From the NCBI GenBank assembly GCA_019509895.1, contig JAEKLK010000128.1, positions 1-9,593 on the forward strand: a stretch of 9,593 bases of DNA. The letters run 5' to 3'. Below the pieces are notes generated by a model. It saw nothing but the letters and a program-made list of their open reading frames with translations, did no database searches and was not told the origin of the DNA. The position numbers and the translations under genes were made by a program. The stretch is from Betaproteobacteria bacterium. GTDB lineage: Bacteria; Pseudomonadota; Gammaproteobacteria; Burkholderiales; SG8-39. Shown one piece after another: positions 1 to 7,055 of this stretch (positions are counted from its first letter, which is position 1; each line of letters starts with the position of its first letter).

Positions 1-20
1 CCCTTGCGACATTGCCGGGC

Positions 21-347
21 ATGAAGCTCCAGCTTGGCAATTTGAACGCGGAACTGCCCCCGCTCGAAGAAGATCTGGCCGCGCGCCTTGACGTTATTTT
101 CGAGCGCTGCCCGCAACTTCACGGGTTCACCGTCCAGGATTCCTCGGCCCTGCCCGAGGAGCTGCGCTCACTCGCCCTCGAGCGCGCGCTGGTGGTGACG
201 GACATCGGCGTGTACCCGTTCATCAACGCCGAGCAGTGTGAGGCGATCTACAACGAGATCGCCGTCGCGCTGCTCGACTTCATGTACGAGCGGCCGGTCG
301 CCAAGGACGTGCTGCGCGGCCGCACGTTCGTTCGCACCCTGCACTGA
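21..347 (+). CDS. Small uncharacterised protein, copy A of a three-member family
   Basis: This is a 108-residue protein I do not recognise. Two further copies lie at 6750-7004 and 7184-7519 on the same strand. Shared blocks are FxRCPxLHGFxVQD (residues 27-40), a VTDIGVxP block near residues 59-66, an IYNEI helix near 76-80, and a C-terminus of LRGRTFVRTLH. I chose the ATG at 21 because copies B and C also begin MK; an in-frame TTG at 12 would add three residues. No clear Shine-Dalgarno is visible in the 20 bases before it. There is no signal peptide or membrane segment, so it is probably cytoplasmic. The stop codon lies inside a small inverted repeat. The function is unknown; conservation of the very last residues suggests that the C-terminus is exposed and functional. 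Confidence 0.8.
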   Translation: MKLQLGNLNAELPPLEEDLAARLDVIFERCPQLHGFTVQDSSALPEELRSLALERALVVTDIGVYPFINAEQCEAIYNEIAVALLDFMYERPVAKDVLRGRTFVRTLH

Positions 348-374
348 GCGAAACCGGGCTCAGAGCGCGATTTT
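344..374 (+). terminator. Possible weak terminator after copy A
   Basis: A perfect 6-bp inverted repeat, CTGAGC (344-349) and GCTCAG (358-363) with an 8-nt loop, includes the stop codon of copy A. It is followed seven bases later by TTTT at 371-374. The stem is short and the U-tract is neither adjacent nor long, so this would be a weak or partial terminator separating copy A from the amidase operon. Confidence 0.35.
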
Positions 375-376
375 CC

Positions 377-394
377 GCGGGCTAGAATGCCCGC
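377..394 (+). promoter_or_regulatory. Palindrome with -10-like TAGAAT abutting the amidase start
   Basis: A perfect inverted repeat, GCGGGC (377-382) and GCCCGC (389-394), encloses TAGAAT (383-388), a good match to a sigma-70 -10 box. The GTG start of the amidase follows directly at 395. A -10 box here would start transcription at or next to the GTG, giving a leaderless mRNA; no Shine-Dalgarno is seen before the GTG. No convincing -35 box lies 16-18 bases upstream, so activator help or a different promoter remains possible. The repeat could also be an operator. Confidence 0.45.
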
Positions 395-1849
395 GTGCCG
401 GTCGATGCGTTTTCCAGCGCGGTCGAGCTAGCCGCGGCGGTGCGCGCGCGCCGCTGCTCGGCGCGCGAGCTGACCGAGCTCTATCTCGCGCGTATCGCGC
501 GTTACAACCCGTCGCTGAACGCCTTGTGCACGCTCGACGAGGCGGGCGCGCTGCGCCGCGCGCGCGAGGCCGACGAAGCGCTTGCGCGCGGCGAGCTGTG
601 GGGCCCGCTGCACGGCGTGCCCATGTCGATCAAGGACGCGCTTGAGACCGCCGGCATGCGTACCACCGGCGGGCATCCACCGCTCAAGGATTACGTCCCA
701 CAGCGCGACGCGACCGCGGTTGCCCGGCTGCGCGCTGCCGGCGCCATCCTGCTCGGCAAGAGCAACGTGCCGCCGCTCTCGGCCGATTACCGCGCCGACA
801 ATGAGATCTTCGGCCGGACCAACAACCCCTGGAATCTGGAGCGCACGCCGGGCGGCTCGACCGGCGGCGGCGCGGCCGCCGTCGCTGCCGGCCTGAGCGC
901 TTTCGACCTCGGCAGCGACCTCGCCGGCTCCGTGCGCACGCCGGCGCATTTCTGCGGCCTCTTCGGCCTGAAGACCACGGAACGGCGCGTGCCGAATACC
1001 GGCCACATTCCCGAGGTGCCCGGCCTGCCGCGCGCGGTGCGGCACATGAACGTGCTGGGGCCGCTCGCGCGCTCGGTGGAGGACCTGGCGCTCATTACGC
1101 GCACGGTCTGCGGCCCGGACGACGCCGAATGGGACGTGCCGCCTGTGCCGTGGAACGAGCCGCCGGAGGCGGAGCTGCGCGCGCATCGCTTCGCCTGGAG
1201 CACGAGCTTCGGCGGCATACCGGTCAGCGCCGACACGCGGCAGGCGATCCAGCGCCTCGCGTCCGCCCTCGCCAGACTGGGCTGTAGCGTCGAGGAGCGC
1301 AATCCCGACGGCTTCGAGTTCGACGCGGCGTGGGAAGCGTGGGGCGAGATCGCCATCACCGAGCGTGCGGCCACCGGCGGCGAGCGCAGCCGGGAGCGGG
1401 TGGCGGCGCTCAACAAGACGCTCGGCGAGTCCTACGCCGTGGCGCGCGGCTCCGCGAAAGGCGTCCAGGCGACGGTCGCCGATTACGCCGCCGCACTGAC
1501 GCGCCGCGACACGCTGATCAGCGTGCTCGAGAAATTCTTCGAGCGCTGGGATGCATTCCTGTGCCCCGTGACGGTCAGCGCTGCGATTGGCCACGTACCC
1601 TTCGGCACGCCGATCGACGTGGACGGTGCCAAGGTCCCGTATTTCATTGCCGGCACGGCGTACACCTGCCCCTTCAACCTGACCGGCCATCCGTCGGTGG
1701 TGATCCCGCTCTCGAAGAGCAGCGACGGCCTGCCGATCGGCGTGCAGCTCATAGGCGCGCGCTGGAGCGAGCCGGCGCTCCTCGCGCTCGCGGCGAAGGT
1801 GGCCCTGATCACCGGTCCATTCCAGCCACCGCCGGACTACAGAGCATGA
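395..1849 (+). CDS. Amidase-signature family enzyme
   Basis: This 484-residue protein has the length and motifs of the amidase signature family, serine hydrolases that cleave carboxamides or related acyl-nitrogen bonds in the cytoplasm. The Ser-cisSer-Lys triad is visible: Lys80 in SIKD, cis-Ser155 in PGGSTGGG, and nucleophile Ser179 in GSDLAGSVRTPA. The usual GSDxGGS motif reads GSDLAGS here, a small departure. No signal peptide is seen. The start is taken as GTG at 395, directly after a palindrome holding a -10-like box. The stop overlaps the ATG of the next gene (ATGA, 1846-1849), so the two are translationally coupled. The family covers fatty-acid amides, aryl amides and indoleacetamide, and also GatA of the tRNA amidotransferase. 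A lone copy in a catabolic-looking operon without gatB/gatC argues against GatA. The substrate is not predictable. Confidence 0.9.
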   Translation: MPVDAFSSAVELAAAVRARRCSARELTELYLARIARYNPSLNALCTLDEAGALRRAREADEALARGELWGPLHGVPMSIKDALETAGMRTTGGHPPLKDYVPQRDATAVARLRAAGAILLGKSNVPPLSADYRADNEIFGRTNNPWNLERTPGGSTGGGAAAVAAGLSAFDLGSDLAGSVRTPAHFCGLFGLKTTERRVPNTGHIPEVPGLPRAVRHMNVLGPLARSVEDLALITRTVCGPDDAEWDVPPVPWNEPPEAELRAHRFAWSTSFGGIPVSADTRQAIQRLASALARLGCSVEERNPDGFEFDAAWEAWGEIAITERAATGGERSRERVAALNKTLGESYAVARGSAKGVQATVADYAAALTRRDTLISVLEKFFERWDAFLCPVTVSAAIGHVPFGTPIDVDGAKVPYFIAGTAYTCPFNLTGHPSVVIPLSKSSDGLPIGVQLIGARWSEPALLALAAKVALITGPFQPPPDYRA

Positions 1850-3558
1850 AGATCGATTGGGACGTGCCCATTCGCATGGACGATGGGCTGGTGCTGCGCG
1901 CCGACCTATACCGCCCGGACGCCGCCGGCAAATGCCCGGCGCTTCTATCCTACGGCCCCTACGGCAAAGGCCTCGCGTTCCAGGAGGGCTACAAGAGCGC
2001 CTGGGAGATCATGGCGCGCGAGAACCCCGACGCCGTGCGCGGCACGTCCAACCGCTACCAGAACTGGGAAGTGGTCGATCCCGAGAAGTGGGTGCCAGAG
2101 GGCTACATCTGCGTCCGCGTCGACTCGCGCGGCGCCGGCCGCTCGCCCGGCTTTCTCTGCCACAACAACGCCCGCGAGACGCGCGACATCTACGAATGCA
2201 TCGAATGGGCCGCGGCGCAGCCCTGGTGCAGCGGCAAGGTCGGCATGAACGGCATCTCGTATTACGCGAGCAACCAGTGGCGCGCCGCGGCAGTGCAGCC
2301 GCCGCACCTCGCGGCCATCTGCGTCTGGGAGGGCTGGAACGACCCGTATCGCGAAAGCGCGCGGCACGGCGGCATCATCTGCAGCTTCCGCAAGAACTGG
2401 CAGGACATGCAGGTGAAGACCGTGCAGCACGGCGTCGGCGAGCGTGGCAAGAAGAACCCGAACACCGGCGAGCTGGTTTGCGGGCCCGAGACGCTGAGCG
2501 AGGAAGAGCTGGCGCGAAACCGCGAAGACATGTGGCAATCGTTCCTCTCACGCGAGTGGATCGACGACTACTACGTCGAGCGCACCGCCGATCTCTCGAA
2601 GGTGAAGGTACCGCTCCTCTCGGCCGCCAATTGGGGCGGCCAGGGCCTGCACACGCGCGGCAACTTCGAAGGATTCATGCGCGCCGCCTCCAATGACAAG
2701 TGGCTGGAAGTCCACGGCGGGTCGCACTGGGCGCCGTTCTATACCGACTACGGCGTCGAGCTGCAGAAGCGCTTCTTCGGCTATTTCCTGAAGGGCGAGG
2801 GCAACGGCTGGGACACGCAGCCGCGCGTGCAGCTGCAGGTGCGCCATCCGGGTGAGAAGTTCGTCGTGCGCCACGAGCACGAATGGCCGCTCGCGCGCAC
2901 GCAGTGGACGCGCTTTTATCTCGACCCGGAGGGCATGCGCCTGTCGAGCGAGGCGCCGCGATCGCCGAAGGCGCTCAGCTACGATCCGCTCGCGCCGGCG
3001 CAGGGCAACGGGCTCACCTTCTCCATGATCGTCGAAAAGGAAATGGAGATCACCGGCCCATCCGTGCTCCAGCTGTTTGCTTCGTCTGCGACCAGCGACG
3101 CCGATTTCTTCATCGTCCTGCGCGTCTTCGAGCCCTCCGGGAAGGAGCTGCTGTTCCAGGGAGCGCTCGATCCCAAGACGCCGGTCGGACAGGGCTGGCT
3201 GCGCGCCTCGCACCGCAAGGTCGACCGGTCGAAGAGCCTGCCGTACCGGCCGTGGCACACGCACGATGAGAAGCAGCCGCTCGAGCCCGGCGTGCCGGTG
3301 GAGCTCGACATCGAGATCTGGCCCACGTGCATCGTGATTCCGGCGGGATATCGGCTCGCGCTCAGCATCCGCGGACGCGATTACGAGCACGACGATGCGG
3401 CGGCGACGCTTTCGAACATGAAGAACCCGATGAAGGGCTGCGGTCCGTTCACCCACGACGATGAGACCGATCGTCCGCCCGCCATCTTCGGCGGCAAGGT
3501 GACGCTGCATTTCGACCGGCAGCCCTACGTGCTGCTGCCGGTCATTCCGGCGAAATAG
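1846..3558 (+). CDS. CocE/NonD-type alpha/beta hydrolase
   Basis: This 570-residue protein resembles the CocE/NonD (X-Pro dipeptidyl-peptidase S15-like) family, hydrolases of esters or amides with an N-terminal alpha/beta-hydrolase domain and a C-terminal jelly-roll domain. Visible elements are YGPYGKG (36-42, oxyanion-type region), VDSRGAGRS (92-100), the nucleophile elbow GISYYA with Ser138, and GGSHW with His294. The beta-rich half from about residue 325 to the end matches the jelly-roll domain. In CocE-like enzymes the catalytic Asp lies in a GWxD-like segment; here that segment reads NWGGQGLHTRG (262-272) with no Asp, so the acid may be supplied elsewhere. No signal peptide is seen. The ATG overlaps the amidase stop by 4 bp, and the open frame upstream to 1330 only shadows the amidase. 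Its role is probably a step after or parallel to the amidase; the substrate is unknown. Confidence 0.85.
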   Translation: MKIDWDVPIRMDDGLVLRADLYRPDAAGKCPALLSYGPYGKGLAFQEGYKSAWEIMARENPDAVRGTSNRYQNWEVVDPEKWVPEGYICVRVDSRGAGRSPGFLCHNNARETRDIYECIEWAAAQPWCSGKVGMNGISYYASNQWRAAAVQPPHLAAICVWEGWNDPYRESARHGGIICSFRKNWQDMQVKTVQHGVGERGKKNPNTGELVCGPETLSEEELARNREDMWQSFLSREWIDDYYVERTADLSKVKVPLLSAANWGGQGLHTRGNFEGFMRAASNDKWLEVHGGSHWAPFYTDYGVELQKRFFGYFLKGEGNGWDTQPRVQLQVRHPGEKFVVRHEHEWPLARTQWTRFYLDPEGMRLSSEAPRSPKALSYDPLAPAQGNGLTFSMIVEKEMEITGPSVLQLFASSATSDADFFIVLRVFEPSGKELLFQGALDPKTPVGQGWLRASHRKVDRSKSLPYRPWHTHDEKQPLEPGVPVELDIEIWPTCIVIPAGYRLALSIRGRDYEHDDAAATLSNMKNPMKGCGPFTHDDETDRPPAIFGGKVTLHFDRQPYVLLPVIPAK

Positions 3559-3564
3559 GAGGAG
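3557..3564 (+). promoter_or_regulatory. Strong Shine-Dalgarno overlapping the previous stop codon
   Basis: AGGAGGAG overlaps the TAG stop of the CocE-like gene (3556-3558). It lies very close to the ATG at 3567 but at better spacing for the in-frame ATG at 3573, so the solute-binding gene may really start at 3573. Either choice leaves the signal peptide intact. Confidence 0.7.
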
Positions 3565-3566
3565 CC

Positions 3567-4471
3567 ATGCGAATGAAAATGGTGACTGTCACCATTTTGG
3601 GATTGCTCTGCTCGCTGCTCGCGCAGGCGCAGCCCTACCCGAGCAAGCCGATCCGCATCGTGATCCCGTTCCCGCCGGGCAATACGACCGACATCATGTC
3701 GCGGCTCATCGCGCCGAAGATGAGCGAGCGCCTAGGGCAGCCGGTGATCGTCGAGAATCGGCCGGGCGCGAGCGGCATGCTCGGTCTCGACTACGTGGCG
3801 AAAGGGGCGGCCGACGGCTACACCATCGCCTGCGTGCAGGGCGGCAACATGGTGGTGCTGCCGCACACTTCAACTACCTCGCGATAGTCGCCAATCCCGA
3901 CGCGCCGTTCAAGACGATCGGCGAGATGGTGAAATACGCGAAAGCCAATCCCGGCAAGCTGACGGTCGCCACGAACGGCGAGGGCGGCTTTCCGCACCTC
4001 GCATTCGAGCATCTGCGGACCATGGCCGGCTTTACCTACACGCACGTACCGTACAAGGGCAGCGCCGCCATCGCCACGGACATCATCGGCGGCCAGGTCA
4101 TGGCCGGCATCGACGGCATCACCGGCATGACGCCGCACATCAAGTCCGAGCGACTGCGGCTCCTCGCCACGACCAACAAGACGCGTCCCGCGCTCTGGCC
4201 GAATCACCCGGTGGCGGCCGAGGATGTGCCGGGCTACGACTCGGGCGGCTGGTTCGGCTATGCCGCGCCGGCGAAGACGCCGCGCGAGATGATTCTCAAG
4301 CTGAACGAGGAGATCAATCGCGCCATGCGCGCGCCGGAGGTGGCGGAAAAGCTCGAGGCCGCCGCGCTCATCATCCGTACCGAATCGCCGGAATTCTTCG
4401 CCGAGGTACTGAAGAGCGACTACGACAAGTATGGAAAGCTGGTCAAAGCGATCGGCTACGTGCCGCAATGA
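3567..4471 (+). pseudogene. Bug/TctC-family solute-binding protein, broken by an internal deletion
   Basis: Bug proteins are periplasmic solute receptors, some serving tripartite tricarboxylate transporters. Frame one (3567-3887) gives a signal peptide ending LLAQAQ, then YPSKPIRIVIPFPPG and VENRPGASG, up to GGNMVVLPHT, before a TAG at 3885. A second frame resumes at about 3869 with FNYLAIVANPDAPF and runs to the stop at 4471 through KANPGKL, NGEGGFPHLA, THVPYKGS, GGWFGY and a family-like C-terminus. From knowledge of the family, about 20 residues (the PYDPLKDF-type segment) should lie between these halves. So this is a deletion of some 55-61 bases that also shifts the frame, not a single-base slip. 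As written it cannot give a whole receptor. No permease genes are visible here. The stop overlaps the next ATG (ATGA, 4468-4471). An assembly error is an alternative explanation. Confidence 0.85.
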
Positions 4472-5619
4472 AGTACGAGCCTTTTGGATGGCACCACTGG
4501 GAGGACCAATTCTTCCTCTCGTACCAGTTCCGCCGCGCGCTCGGCGAGACGCAGGAGGGCGGCGGCGCGGTGAGCGAATGCTTCCAGGCGGCAAGCCGCA
4601 TGAAGCCCGACCTCGAGAGCTGGCACCGTGAATGGTCGATAGTGGCGGAGAGGAACGACAGTCGCGGCGATGAAGCCGAGGCCGACGGGCATATCCGCAC
4701 CGCGATGAACTGCTGGCTGCGCGCGGCCGACTACTACCGTTCCGCTGAATTCTGGCTGCTGCCGGACGATCCGCGGCGCATCGCCACATTCGACAAGTGT
4801 GAGCGCGCGAGCCAGAAATGGCTGCGCTACTTGCCCGGCGAAGTGGTCGAGATTCCGTACGAGCGCGGCGTGTCGCTGCCGGCGTACTTCATCAAGCCCA
4901 AGGGCGCGAAGCGCTGGCCGGTGCTGATCTCGTTCGGCGGCCTTGATTCGTTCAAGGACGAGCTCTGGTTCATGACCGGCCGCGGTGCCGTGCAGCGCGG
5001 CATCGCGGTGCTCATGGTCGACGGGCCGGGGCAGGGCGGCGCGCTGCGCCGGCACAAGCTGCCGACGCGTTACGACTACGAGGTGCCGGTCGCCCGCTGC
5101 ATCGACTGGCTGGAGCAGCGCGCCGACGTCGATGCGAAGCGCATCGCGGTCAGCGGCTCGAGCCTCGGCGGCTATTACGCCGCGCGCGCTGGCTCCAAGG
5201 AGCACCGGCTCGCGGCCTGCATCTCGCACGGTGCCATCTGGGACGTCGAGCAGCGCTTCCGCGACCGCGGCGAGGCCCACGCCCTCGCCAACCACATGAA
5301 GTGGGTGTTCGGCGCGAAAAGCATGGCCGAGGCGATCGAGAAGGCGCAGCCGTTCAAGCTCGAGGGCGTGCTGGGCGAAATGAGCTGCCCGTACCTCGTG
5401 CTCCACGGCGGCCACGACGTGCTCGGCGTGGAGAATTCAAAGACGGTCTACGAATACGCGAAGCGGCACGGCGTCAATGTCACGCTGCGCCTTACGACCG
5501 AGGAAGAGACCGGCGCCGAGCACTGCCAGCACGACAACCCGACACTCGGCCAGGAGCTGATGGCGGACTGGCTGGCCGATGTTTTCCGCATCGACCAGCG
5601 CGAGCTGGAATTCAGCTAA
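4468..5619 (+). CDS. Alpha/beta hydrolase resembling 2,6-dihydropseudooxynicotine hydrolase
   Basis: This 383-residue protein has a mostly helical N-terminal region (about 1-125) and then an alpha/beta-hydrolase domain. That layout is shared with 2,6-dihydropseudooxynicotine hydrolase, a C-C bond hydrolase, and with FrsA-like esterases. The domain shows PVLISFGGLDS (151-161, oxyanion-side loop), VDGPGQG (184-190), the nucleophile elbow GSSLGG with Ser232, an acid at Asp317 in LHGGHD, and His352 in GAEHCQ. All three triad members are therefore present. No signal peptide is seen. It starts in a 4-bp overlap with the solute-binding gene, so its translation may depend on that gene being translated; the frameshift upstream could lower its expression. 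It is the last gene of the operon. Whether it is an esterase or a C-C hydrolase cannot be decided from sequence alone. Confidence 0.82.
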   Translation: MKYEPFGWHHWEDQFFLSYQFRRALGETQEGGGAVSECFQAASRMKPDLESWHREWSIVAERNDSRGDEAEADGHIRTAMNCWLRAADYYRSAEFWLLPDDPRRIATFDKCERASQKWLRYLPGEVVEIPYERGVSLPAYFIKPKGAKRWPVLISFGGLDSFKDELWFMTGRGAVQRGIAVLMVDGPGQGGALRRHKLPTRYDYEVPVARCIDWLEQRADVDAKRIAVSGSSLGGYYAARAGSKEHRLAACISHGAIWDVEQRFRDRGEAHALANHMKWVFGAKSMAEAIEKAQPFKLEGVLGEMSCPYLVLHGGHDVLGVENSKTVYEYAKRHGVNVTLRLTTEEETGAEHCQHDNPTLGQELMADWLADVFRIDQRELEFS

Positions 5620-5627
5620 GAAATCTC

Positions 5628-5672
5628 AAAAAAAAGCGCAGCTCGTCGTTCCCGCGAAAGCGACTCTTGCAG
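5628..5672 (-). terminator. Possible minus-strand terminator with a degenerate CCCGCGAAAGCG repeat
   Basis: In the 59-bp gap between convergent genes, the minus strand reads from the end of the binding-fold gene into a short GTCG/CGAC hairpin (about 5647-5664) and then, about 11 bases later, eight T (5635-5628). The plus strand here contains GTTCCCGCGAAAGCG, which resembles one half of the dispersed GC-rich palindrome with a GAAA loop common in proteobacterial intergenic regions. Its second arm has decayed to GACTC. The stem is weak, so only a modest claim is justified. Confidence 0.4.
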
Positions 5673-5678
5673 ACTCCT

Positions 5679-6557
5679 TCAGGCGGTCAGCGACACGCAG
5701 GCTTCTTCGTACTTGCCGGCGCCCATGTCCTGGCCCTCGAAGATGTTGCGCTCGCGGATCCACTTGAAGGACTCGTCGAAGACTTCCTTCGTGTAGGTCT
5801 CAAAGACGATCCGCTCGCCCGGACCCCAGCGACGCGTGTCCATCATCGGGATGAAGCGCGCGGGGAATTCGCGCTCGTAGTAGTGGGTGTAGAGCTCGGG
5901 CCGCAGGTCGATGTCGCGCTGCGCCTTGCGGAGCGCGCGGAAGTACTTCCGGATGTCTTCGGGATCGGGATCGTTGTTCAGCATCGACGCCATCATGAAC
6001 GTGGTGTCGATCACCTTGCGGAAGCCCATCTGCTCCAGGAAGTAGTACGGGCCGGAGAACACGGCGGCCGCGGGTACTTTGCGGTCGAAGAGCTTTTCCA
6101 TCCGGGAAAAGAGAATGCCGTCGGCAAAGGAAAGCTTGATGTCGGAGAGCGGCATGTACTGCTCCAGCGCTTGCAGGGTGGAGTAGTGGCTGCCGGACTG
6201 GTGGCCGACCGAGATCGGCACGCCGCGCAGGTCCTCCGGCGTCTTGATCGATGACTCGGCCGGCACGAACACCGCCGACGGCGAGACCGAGTACGCATCG
6301 GCGTACATCTTGGCGTGGCCCTTCGACGCAGCGACGTTCACGGTCCAATGGCAGGCGCAGCTGACATTCGAGTCGCGGCCCGCCTCGATGTTCTGGTAGG
6401 CGCCGACCTTGTTAGCCGTGGCATGCGCCTGCGCCAGGTCCTGGCCCTTGAAGGCTGCGCGAAATTCGTAGTCGAGTCCCTCTGACTTGAAATAGCCCTT
6501 TTCCTCCGCCACCCACTCGTGCAGCCGGAAGTGAGGAGTTATCAAAAACTTGCCCAT
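5679..6557 (-). CDS. NMT1/THI5-type substrate-binding-fold protein without signal peptide
   Basis: This 292-residue protein begins GKFLITPHFRLHEWVAEEKGYF and continues KSEGLDYEF, the pattern with which mature SsuA/NMT1/THI5-like substrate-binding proteins start. Later segments such as IKTPEDLRGVPISV also match this type-2 periplasmic-binding fold. The start at 6557 is supported by AGGAG nine bases upstream; an open frame runs further back to 6662 without such a site. No signal peptide or lipobox precedes the fold, so it should stay in the cytoplasm, unlike transport receptors. No ABC permease or ATPase gene is in the window. It may be a cytoplasmic ligand-binding protein or an enzyme on this scaffold (NMT1/THI5 itself makes a thiamine precursor). 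It converges with the catabolic operon and diverges from copy B of the small-protein family. Confidence 0.75.
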   Translation of the reverse strand: MGKFLITPHFRLHEWVAEEKGYFKSEGLDYEFRAAFKGQDLAQAHATANKVGAYQNIEAGRDSNVSCACHWTVNVAASKGHAKMYADAYSVSPSAVFVPAESSIKTPEDLRGVPISVGHQSGSHYSTLQALEQYMPLSDIKLSFADGILFSRMEKLFDRKVPAAAVFSGPYYFLEQMGFRKVIDTTFMMASMLNNDPDPEDIRKYFRALRKAQRDIDLRPELYTHYYEREFPARFIPMMDTRRWGPGERIVFETYTKEVFDESFKWIRERNIFEGQDMGAGKYEEACVSLTA

Positions 6558-6664
6558 CTCGCGCTCCTGTTCTGAAAGGATCGTAAACATAAGCGAACGG
6601 CAGGCAATCGGTAAGTGACGTGTAGGTGGGGGCCGCGTAGCTTGAGCCGATGTCGCGCACACAC

Positions 6665-6676
6665 GACAGGGCTGTC
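6665..6676. repeat. Inverted repeat GACAG-GG-CTGTC
   Basis: Perfect 5-bp arms with a 2-bp spacer lie in the 192-bp divergent region between the binding-fold gene and copy B. It could be an operator for either gene, but a repeat this short can also arise by chance. Confidence 0.35.
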
Positions 6677-6681
6677 AGGAG

Positions 6682-6695
6682 CCGGATTAAACCGG
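6682..6695. repeat. Near-palindrome CCGGATTAAACCGG
   Basis: This 14-bp imperfect palindrome, with only one mismatched pair, is centred on TTAA. It lies in the same divergent region just before a GC-rich stretch (CCGGGCCCGGG). The AT centre flanked by GC is the usual shape of a dimeric repressor site. No partner regulator is seen nearby. Confidence 0.35.
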
Positions 6696-6720
6696 CCGGG
6701 CCCGGGTGCAGGCGGCCCTT

Positions 6721-6733
6721 CCGTAACGTACGG
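6721..6733. repeat. Inverted repeat CCGTA-ACG-TACGG before copy B
   Basis: Perfect 5-bp arms with a 3-bp spacer end 16 bases before the ATG of copy B, close to its likely ribosome binding site (AGGG at about 6738). At this distance it could be an operator or an RNA hairpin near the initiation region. Confidence 0.4.
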
Positions 6734-6749
6734 GGAATAGGGTAGAGCC

Positions 6750-7004
6750 ATGAAAATCCAGTGTCAGCTAGACCAGCAGGTGGAGTCGCTCTTCGACCGC
6801 TGCCCGGAACTCTGCGGATTTTCGGTGAGAAGCGAGAACGACGAGCTGTTCGTCTCCGACGTCGGCATCGCGCCGCGCCTCTCGGCCCAGCAGTACGGCG
6901 AGATCTATCAGGACATCGCGCGCACGCTGGCCGATGTCCTCGAGGAAGATCCGGCCGCCGAACAGCTGTTGCGCGGTCGTACCTTCGCGCGCACGCTGCA
7001 CTGA
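6750..7004 (+). CDS. Small uncharacterised protein, copy B of a three-member family
   Basis: This 84-residue protein is the shortest copy. It keeps the family core: LFDRCPELCGFSV (residues 14-26), LFVSDVGIAPRL (32-43), YGEIYQDI (48-55) and a C-terminus LLRGRTFARTLH. Compared with copies A and C it lacks about 15-20 N-terminal residues and the proline-containing linker after GFSVQD, so those parts are dispensable for the fold or specific to A and C. The His of LHGF is Cys here. The ATG at 6750 has a purine-rich AGGG upstream. No signal peptide or membrane segment is seen. The gene is followed by a GC-rich hairpin and a T-run. The function is unknown. Confidence 0.8.
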   Translation: MKIQCQLDQQVESLFDRCPELCGFSVRSENDELFVSDVGIAPRLSAQQYGEIYQDIARTLADVLEEDPAAEQLLRGRTFARTLH

Positions 7005-7019
7005 TTCAGCTCGCCGCGA

Positions 7020-7055
7020 CCGCGCGGTGTCGCCGCGCGGCCACTATCGTTTTTT
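7020..7055 (+). terminator. Terminator-like hairpin after copy B
   Basis: CCGCGCGG (7020-7027) and CCGCGCGG (7033-7040) are each self-complementary and pair across a TGTCG loop to give an 8-bp all-GC stem. Nine bases later come six T (7050-7055). The gap between stem and T-run is longer than ideal, but the position right after copy B fits a terminator. Confidence 0.5.

Noticed and set aside
428..1690. A 420-codon open frame on the minus strand opposite the amidase
   Set aside because: Its translation is Arg/Ala-rich with no recognisable motif, while the plus strand has full amidase motifs. It is a typical GC-rich shadow frame.
1330..1845. In-frame N-terminal extension of the CocE-like hydrolase
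   Set aside because: It overlaps the amidase coding sequence, is low-complexity, and the hydrolase family begins at the ATG at 1846.
2548..3510. A 320-codon minus-strand open frame opposite the CocE-like gene
   Set aside because: It has low-complexity Arg/Leu/Ala composition and no start context; the plus-strand protein is clearly the real one.
3818..5415. Two long minus-strand frames (3818-4789 and 4456-5415)
   Set aside because: Both are composition-driven shadows of the solute-binding and alpha/beta-hydrolase genes and show no motif.
5301..6254. A 317-codon plus-strand frame crossing the convergent gap
   Set aside because: It starts inside the hydrolase in another frame and continues antisense to the binding-fold gene; its sequence matches no protein type.
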